From an uncultured Lachnospiraceae bacterium (GTDB taxonomy: Bacteria > Bacillota > Clostridia > Lachnospirales > Lachnospiraceae): 35,922 nt of DNA. This document shows positions 31,343-35,922 of the stretch, piece by piece; position 1 is the stretch's first letter, and each line of letters starts with the position of its first letter. The notes below the pieces were generated by a model. That model had not been told where the DNA came from and made no database searches. It saw nothing but the letters and a program-made list of their open reading frames with translations. A program made the translations under genes and the position numbers. The stretch is taken from assembly GCA_947625465.1 (NCBI GenBank), contig CANQOK010000025.1, positions 1 to 35,922 of the forward strand. The letters run 5' to 3'.

Positions 31343-32299
31343 TTATATCATGCCCATACTGCGCAGCACAAATAAGATCGCCGTAATGGTAAATGCGGAA
31401 AGTACGGTTGTCAATACAATCACGCTTGAGGTCAGGATTCCGTCATTTCCCATATTCTTTGCCATAATATAACAGCTGGGGGTTGTAGGAGAGCCCAGCA
31501 TGATCACCAGCGCCACCAGCTTGGCGTCGGTAAATCCCAGAGCCAGCGCAATGGGCAGCATCAGAACAGGCTGGATCACCAGCTTGATCACGGACGCAGT
31601 CACCGCAGGCTTCAGTTTTTTCAACGCTTTGTTCCCTTCAAATCCTGCGCCTACCGCGATCAGCGCCAGGGGCGTCGCCATCTTCGCGAAGCTGCCTACC
31701 GTTGTATCCAGGATCACCGGCAGCTTCCAGCGGCACAGAGAAAATATCATGCCGGCCGCGATCGCCAGAATAATGGGATTCGTAAGGATCCCTTTGATCG
31801 CTTTCATCATATGGGTACGGCCGCCTGCATTCATCTCCCGGTCATGGGATTCAAACGTCAGGACAATCACAGAATAAATATTGTAAAGGGGAACCGCTCC
31901 GATGATCATAAGCGGGATCATCCCCGTATTGCCGTAAATGTTCATAACCAGCGCTGTTCCCAGCACCGCCGCGCTGCCCCGGAAGGACGCCTGCACAAAA
32001 GCGCCCCGGATCTCGTCCGCCTTCAGGAAGAGCTTTGCCAGTCCCCAGATACTCCAAAAACAAACACTGGTTACAATGGCGCAGTACAGCACAAATTTCA
32101 GATCAAAAACCTCATAGAACTCCGTACCCGCAATATCCTGAAACAACAGCGCCGGCAGCGTCACAGTGAAATTGAGTTTATCGGCTCCGTTTACAAATCC
32201 CGGCTTCAGCCAGCCGATCCGTTTCAGCAGATAGCCGATCAGGATCACCAGAAATACGGGAACGGTCGCGTGTAAACTGTATTGCAGACTATCCAGCAT
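31343..32299 (-). CDS. AEC-family transporter (auxin efflux carrier type), 318 aa
   Basis: An integral membrane carrier of the AEC superfamily, whose bacterial members export or exchange small organic acids such as malate or malonate. About ten hydrophobic helices are visible, in two homologous halves, including VPVFLVILIGYLLKRIGWL at the N terminus, ILTNPIILAIAAGMIFSLC, and VALVIMLGSPTTPSCYIMAKNMG near the C terminus, a segment typical of the family. The 318-residue length is standard. It is followed 55 bases later by pepF. The gene is divergent from the GNAT gene, with overlapping promoters. The start at 32299 follows GGAAAGAGAG. Substrate cannot be predicted. Confidence 0.9.
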   Translation of the reverse strand: MLDSLQYSLHATVPVFLVILIGYLLKRIGWLKPGFVNGADKLNFTVTLPALLFQDIAGTEFYEVFDLKFVLYCAIVTSVCFWSIWGLAKLFLKADEIRGAFVQASFRGSAAVLGTALVMNIYGNTGMIPLMIIGAVPLYNIYSVIVLTFESHDREMNAGGRTHMMKAIKGILTNPIILAIAAGMIFSLCRWKLPVILDTTVGSFAKMATPLALIAVGAGFEGNKALKKLKPAVTASVIKLVIQPVLMLPIALALGFTDAKLVALVIMLGSPTTPSCYIMAKNMGNDGILTSSVIVLTTVLSAFTITAILFVLRSMGMI

Positions 32300-32335
32300 G
32301 TTCCGTGTCTCTCTCTTTCCTTCGTAAGTGTTTCC

Positions 32336-32364
32336 ATTTTAGCACGGATCCCATATATTGACAA
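32336..32364 (-). promoter_or_regulatory. promoter of the AEC transporter gene
   Basis: On the minus strand -35 TTGTCA (32364-32359) and -10 TAAAAT (32341-32336) are 17 bases apart. The -35 overlaps the -35 of the opposite promoter by five bases. Confidence 0.6.
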
Positions 32365-32386
32365 TTAAAAATTCAGCCGTTATGAT
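32358..32386 (+). promoter_or_regulatory. promoter of the GNAT gene
   Basis: -35 TTGACA (32358-32363) and -10 TATGAT (32381-32386) with a 17-base spacer. Transcription starts about 16 bases before the ATG and the ribosome-binding site AAAGGAGG follows. Confidence 0.75.
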
Positions 32387-32408
32387 AAGGAAAAGGAGGT
32401 TTTCCGCC

Positions 32409-33164
32409 ATGGAACTGATTCAGACCAGACTTTTGACAAAGACAACGCAATCTGAGATCCGCAGACTCCATGCGCGCTGTGAACAGACGGATGGATGCCG
32501 GATTTCCTGTTTTATGGAGAATCATTACAATATCCATTCTTCCATGCCCTGTTTCCATTTATACCGGATAAACGGCAGACTGGCCGGATTTTTATCTGTT
32601 TTCGTCCCCAATCCGGAAGAATGTGAGATCAGCGCCATGGTAGATCCCGACTACCGGCGGCAGGGTATCTTTTCCTTTTTATGGGAGCTTGCCATGGATA
32701 TTCTGTCCCAGTATCAGATCCATACCATCTATGTCCCGCTGTCTCCCGACAGTCAGATCGCCCGGGATTTGCTGCAGGAGATGGATTTTACCCTCGCCTT
32801 TTCCGAATATACCATGTGTCTCCGCCTGCCGGATCAGCCTTCCGGTTCCTCCCTGCCCGCGCCGTACTCCCTGATTCAGACCAAAACCGGATACCGTCTG
32901 CTGTCCGGCAGCACCGTGATCGGCAGCTGCGGCATTTTTGAAGACGCCGGTTCCTGTACGATCTGCGGTTTTGAGATTCTTCCCATGTACCGGAGACAGG
33001 GATACGGCAGTCTGTTCCTGCAAAGCCTGCTGGACGCGCTGGCAAAACGCTTCCCCGGTCAGTCTGTCCTTCTGCATGTAAATGGCGAAAATACCGCCGC
33101 AGTCAGCCTGTATCTCCGCCATCATTTCCATATCCAACAGCAGCTGGACTACTGGGTTTATTAA
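32409..33164 (+). CDS. tandem GNAT-fold acetyltransferase, 251 aa
   Basis: A protein with two GNAT-like domains. The N-terminal domain (about 1-145) has the acetyl-CoA loop in ISAMVDPDYRRQGIFSFLWE. The C-terminal domain (about 150-251) has FEILPMYRRQGYGSLFLQSL followed by VLLHVNGENTAAVSLYLRHHF, the usual end of a GNAT fold. The RRQGY/G loop of the second domain is the better conserved and is likely catalytic. It would transfer an acetyl group to an amine on an unknown small molecule or protein. The start at 32409 has AAAGGAGG upstream; the open frame before it lies in the promoter. It is a plus-strand single gene, convergent with lepB 22 bases away without a visible terminator. Confidence 0.9.
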   Translation: MELIQTRLLTKTTQSEIRRLHARCEQTDGCRISCFMENHYNIHSSMPCFHLYRINGRLAGFLSVFVPNPEECEISAMVDPDYRRQGIFSFLWELAMDILSQYQIHTIYVPLSPDSQIARDLLQEMDFTLAFSEYTMCLRLPDQPSGSSLPAPYSLIQTKTGYRLLSGSTVIGSCGIFEDAGSCTICGFEILPMYRRQGYGSLFLQSLLDALAKRFPGQSVLLHVNGENTAAVSLYLRHHFHIQQQLDYWVY

Positions 33165-33186
33165 CGATCCAACCGGTTCCCGCCGC

Positions 33187-33831
33187 CTACTCCACAGAAC
33201 CGAACCGGCTGAACGGCCAGTACCGAAACGATACCTTTCCCAGAATATCCTCCCGCTTTATATACTTATTCACCCAGTATCTGGCGTCATTGGAATTATT
33301 CCGGTTATCGCCCATCATAAAATAACAGCCTTCCGGCACAACATATGTTCCGTTTCCGCCCTTCCAGGGTTCTTTTACATAATCCTCCGTCAGCGGTTCA
33401 TCGTTAATAAACACCTGACCGTCTTCGATCCGGACCGTCTCGCCCGGCAGTCCGATGATCCGCTTTACGTAATTTTGCTTCTCTTCATCAGTAACGGGAT
33501 TCGGGTTGGGAAATACGACAATATCGCCCCGTTCCGGTTCGGAAAACGCGTAGGAAAAACGCCAGCCCATGATCCGATCGCCTTCCATGATCGTACTCTC
33601 CATAGAAGCGCTTGGCACACGGGCATTGATGATAACAAAGTGATTCATGACCTCCGCGATTGCAAACGCCACTACAAAGACCAGCACCCAGCTGATAATC
33701 TCCCGGACCACCCCTGAACTTGCTTTTCCCTGGTCGACATCCATCGTAAACGGCTTATCCTCCAGACTGTCAATCAATTCCTGAATCTTCTGGTCCTGTT
33801 CCTCCGGACTCATCTGCTTGTTTTCTTTCAT
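33187..33831 (-). CDS. lepB: signal peptidase I
   Basis: A membrane serine protease that removes signal peptides from exported proteins. A cytoplasmic N terminus of about 40 residues (MKENKQMSPEEQDQKIQELI) precedes a single membrane helix (about 43-62, VREIISWVLVFVVAFAIAEV). The catalytic Ser76 is in RVPSASMESTIMEGD and the general base Lys123 in NYVKRIIGLPGE. Later boxes are GDIVVFPNP and GCYFMMGDNRNNSNDARYW. 214 residues is normal for a Gram-positive SPase I. The start at 33831 is set by TTGGAG upstream. It has an extended -10 promoter at 33908 and is downstream of uppP. It may process the surface protein encoded earlier in the window. Confidence 0.95.
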   Translation of the reverse strand: MKENKQMSPEEQDQKIQELIDSLEDKPFTMDVDQGKASSGVVREIISWVLVFVVAFAIAEVMNHFVIINARVPSASMESTIMEGDRIMGWRFSYAFSEPERGDIVVFPNPNPVTDEEKQNYVKRIIGLPGETVRIEDGQVFINDEPLTEDYVKEPWKGGNGTYVVPEGCYFMMGDNRNNSNDARYWVNKYIKREDILGKVSFRYWPFSRFGSVE

Positions 33832-33907
33832 CTTCTTCTCCAATCCAACAGGCTGTAACTCCTGCTTTCAGACATGCAGTTTCCTGTTTCTGCCTGCACC
33901 TTTGGCT

Positions 33908-33936
33908 ATTGTAGCACAGATGACGAGTTTTTTAAA
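33908..33936 (-). promoter_or_regulatory. extended -10 promoter for lepB
   Basis: On the minus strand TGCTACAAT gives an extended -10 (TACAAT 33913-33908). A weak -35-like TTTAAA (33936-33931) lies 17 bases upstream and includes the uppP stop codon TAA. Confidence 0.5.
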
Positions 33937-34747
33937 GTGAAAAAATTGTTAACACAAGCAGGCCCAGTATGATCCGGTACCAGCCAAACACCTTAAAATC
34001 ATGTTTTTTAATATATCCCATCAGGAAACGGATCACGGCCATGGAGACAAGGAAAGAAACCGCCGATCCGACCAGCAGGATTCCCAGTTCCGAGCCTGTA
34101 AAATCAAATCCAAATTCCAGAATCTTTAACAGACTGGCGCCGAACATTACCGGCACCGCCAGGAAAAAGGTAAATTCAGCAGCCGTACTTCTCGCTACCC
34201 CGATCAGCAGCGCGCCTAAGATCGTAGCGCCGGAACGGCTGGTTCCGGGGAATACGGCGGCGATCACCTGAAATACCCCGATCAGCAATGCGGTCTGAAA
34301 GGTAATTTCCGCAATGGAATTGATCCTGGGGTGCAGCTTCGCGTTTCTGTTTTCGATCACGATAAAGGCGATACCGAATACGATCAGTGCAGCAGCGATC
34401 ACCCATTCGTTATAAAACAGTTCTTCAATCCGATCGCCAAACAGTAATTCCACGATCACAGCAGGCACACACGCCGCCGCGATCTTCAGCCACATACCGA
34501 AAATATCCGCTTTCACCCAATATTTTTCCTTCACGGAAAACGGCCAAAGCCGGTTCCAGAACAATACGACTACCGCCAAAATGGCGCCCAGCTGGATCAC
34601 CACTTCAAACATACTGAAAAACTCCGCGCTGACTTCCATCGGCAGAAACTTTTCAAATAAGATCAAATGTCCTGTACTGCTGACCGGAAGCCACTCTGTA
34701 ATGCCTTCCAGGATTCCGTACAGGACTGCCTTCCATAACTCGGACAT
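33932..34747 (-). CDS. uppP: undecaprenyl-diphosphatase (UppP/BacA)
   Basis: A membrane phosphatase that recycles undecaprenyl pyrophosphate for peptidoglycan and wall polymer synthesis; overexpression gives bacitracin resistance. The two BacA signature segments are present: GILEGITEWLPVSSTGHLIL (about residues 12-31) and the second motif VFPGTSRSGATILGALLIG. Seven or eight hydrophobic helices span the 271 residues, a standard length. It starts at 34747 with AGGAGGAG upstream and has its own promoter at 34784-34813. The stop overlaps the lepB -35. Location next to signal peptidase I suits a cell-envelope neighbourhood. Confidence 0.96.
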   Translation of the reverse strand: MSELWKAVLYGILEGITEWLPVSSTGHLILFEKFLPMEVSAEFFSMFEVVIQLGAILAVVVLFWNRLWPFSVKEKYWVKADIFGMWLKIAAACVPAVIVELLFGDRIEELFYNEWVIAAALIVFGIAFIVIENRNAKLHPRINSIAEITFQTALLIGVFQVIAAVFPGTSRSGATILGALLIGVARSTAAEFTFFLAVPVMFGASLLKILEFGFDFTGSELGILLVGSAVSFLVSMAVIRFLMGYIKKHDFKVFGWYRIILGLLVLTIFSL

Positions 34748-34783
34748 AGGGATTCTCCTCCTGTATGAATATGCGATACCTGT

Positions 34784-34813
34784 ATTATATTACTATATAC
34801 GCTGATTTTGCAA
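34784..34813 (-). promoter_or_regulatory. promoter of uppP
   Basis: On the minus strand -35 TTGCAA (34813-34808), an 18-base spacer and -10 TATAAT (34789-34784). Confidence 0.65.
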
Positions 34814-34826
34814 TGATAATTCCAAA

Positions 34827-35922
34827 TTAGTCCGGGGAAGAAAATTCTCCGTACCTGCGGAATCTTGCGTACCGCTGTTCCAGCAGTTCTTCTGCGGACA
34901 GCGCCGACAGCTTCGGCAGGACCACAAGCAGCCTTGCCTGAATCGCGGCGGTCGTGTAAGCCGGATTTACCGCAATCCCCTCCGCTGCCTCCGGTATGAT
35001 CTGTTCTATAATCCCATGCTCCAGCAGATCATAAGCGGTCAGTTTCATCAGTTCCGCCGCCTCAGCCGCGCGCCCGGCATCCCGCCAAAGGATACTGGAA
35101 AAGCCTTCCGGGGACAAAACCGCGTACATACTGTTTTCCAGCGCCCATACCTGATCGCCGACAGCCAGCGCCAGCGCGCCTCCGCTGCCACCCTCTCCGA
35201 TCAGAATACTGATAACCGGCGTCTGCAGTGCCGACATCTCCGCCAGGTTCCGGGCAATAGCTTCTCCCTGTCCCCGTTCTTCCGCGCCGATCCCGCAGTA
35301 AGCGCCCGCCGTATTGATCAGTGTGATCACCGGCCGCTTAAATTTTTCCGCCTGTTTCATCAGCCGCAGCGCCTTCCGGTATCCCTCCGGATGCGGCTGC
35401 CCGAAATTGGACTCTATATTTTCTTCCAACGTATGACCTTTCTGGATTCCGATCACAGTGACTTCCTGTCCGTAAAACCGGGCCAGTCCGCCCACAACAG
35501 CCGGATCGTCCCGAAACTGCCTGTCTCCGTGCAGTTCCAGAAAATCCGTAAAAATACCGGCGATCAGTTCCCGTACTGTGGGCCGGTGGATCTCTCTTGC
35601 CGCCCGTACAAATTCCATAGCGGCTTTTTCCGGTTTATCCGAAGCGCAAAGCTGTTTTCCCATCGCGGGCAGCTCCGATCCGGAAATCTGCGTGTCGGAA
35701 ATCTGCATGTCGGAAATCCGGGACGGCAGGGCGCTTTGTAAAATCCTGGCAAGCACCGCTTTTAATTCCCGCCGGTTCACAATGGCGTCCACAAAACCGT
35801 GCTCCTGCTGAAACCCGGCGCACTGAAACCCTTCCGGCAGCTCCTGCCGGATCGTATCCCGGATCACCCGCTGTCCGGCAAATCCGATCATGGCGCCTTC
35901 TTCCGCCAGGATCACGTCCCCC
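34827..35922 (-). CDS. accDA: acetyl-CoA carboxylase carboxyltransferase, beta-alpha fusion (3' part)
   Basis: Cytoplasmic enzyme of the first committed step of fatty acid synthesis: transfers the carboxyl group from biotin to acetyl-CoA, giving malonyl-CoA. The gene enters from the window edge, so its start is outside. The first part in the window, [20 protein letters not shown] through [20 protein letters not shown], is the C terminus of AccD. After a short linker the AccA domain follows ([22 protein letters not shown], then [40 protein letters not shown] and [20 protein letters not shown]). Such AccDA fusions are known in Clostridia. The linker contains a degenerate 15-bp tandem repeat. 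The stop is 37 bases before the uppP promoter -35, with no clear terminator. Confidence 0.93.
   Translation of the reverse strand, partial: GDVILAEEGAMIGFAGQRVIRDTIRQELPEGFQCAGFQQEHGFVDAIVNRRELKAVLARILQSALPSRISDMQISDTQISGSELPAMGKQLCASDKPEKAAMEFVRAAREIHRPTVRELIAGIFTDFLELHGDRQFRDDPAVVGGLARFYGQEVTVIGIQKGHTLEENIESNFGQPHPEGYRKALRLMKQAEKFKRPVITLINTAGAYCGIGAEERGQGEAIARNLAEMSALQTPVISILIGEGGSGGALALAVGDQVWALENSMYAVLSPEGFSSILWRDAGRAAEAAELMKLTAYDLLEHGIIEQIIPEAAEGIAVNPAYTTAAIQARLLVVLPKLSALSAEELLEQRYARFRRYGEFSSPD
35681..35725 (-). repeat. 15-bp tandem repeat in the AccD-AccA linker
   Basis: Three imperfect units (35681-35695, 35696-35710, 35711-35725), each beginning CGGAAATC on the plus strand. They encode a repeated ISDxQ-type pentapeptide ([13 protein letters not shown]) joining the beta and alpha domains, so changes in copy number would only change linker length. 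Confidence 0.8.

Overview
The window reads as a chromosomal segment of an anaerobic, low-to-mid-GC Gram-positive bacterium of the Clostridia, most likely a Lachnospiraceae-type gut organism. The clues are a carboxyltransferase beta-alpha (AccD-AccA) fusion, rubredoxin and rubrerythrin beside thioredoxin genes, FeoAB iron uptake, DUF815, DUF1292 and DUF5685 family genes, and a wall-anchored GLUG-repeat surface protein. Shine-Dalgarno sites are strong and spacing is tight. Nearly all genes lie on the minus strand; the plus-strand exceptions are cobO, a DUF1292 gene, a GNAT acetyltransferase and some mobile-element debris. No rRNA, tRNA, CRISPR array or intact insertion sequence was seen. Names were assigned by reading motifs, without database searches.

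Region by region (minus-strand operons run from high to low coordinates). 1-2000 is a mobile-DNA graveyard: a RhuM fragment, a DUF1016 (YhcG-type) nuclease gene whose 5' end is replaced by antisense recombinase DNA, a serine-recombinase C-terminal fragment, and a tandem repeat ending in a long inverted repeat. 2002-9164 is a metabolic operon: GH13 amylase, folC, folP, folB-folK fusion, pheA, DUF815 ATPase and rubredoxin. 9253-10363 is a short plus-strand unit (cobalamin adenosyltransferase, DUF1292 protein) ending at a terminator shared with the convergent 1261-residue surface protein (10391-14176). 14272-21462 holds an ABC exporter (ATPase plus two permeases), a small unknown gene, gltX and a UvrD-like helicase. 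21579-23446 is a redox operon: rubrerythrin, thioredoxin, thioredoxin reductase. 23585-25845 is feoA-feoB. 25957-26526 is a P-loop kinase with its own promoter.

26613-31287 is an operon of pepF, a membrane zinc-ribbon protein, a DUF5685 protein, a J-domain protein and a MYG1-family protein. 31343-33164 is a divergent pair (AEC transporter and tandem-GNAT protein) whose promoters overlap. 33187-35922 carries signal peptidase I, undecaprenyl-diphosphatase and the 3' part of accDA.

The most interesting observations are: (i) the DUF5685 protein carries two Asp-rich DxxxD motifs in contexts resembling class I isoprenoid (squalene/phytoene-type) synthases, and sits in a tight cluster with a J-domain protein and a zinc-ribbon membrane protein; (ii) small stem-loops of related sequence recur just upstream of Shine-Dalgarno sites, several spanning the preceding stop codon; (iii) several promoters reuse the stop codon of the upstream gene within their -35 hexamer; (iv) a pair of divergent promoters have overlapping -35 hexamers; (v) the surface protein is an internal tandem duplication of a roughly 480-residue GLUG module.
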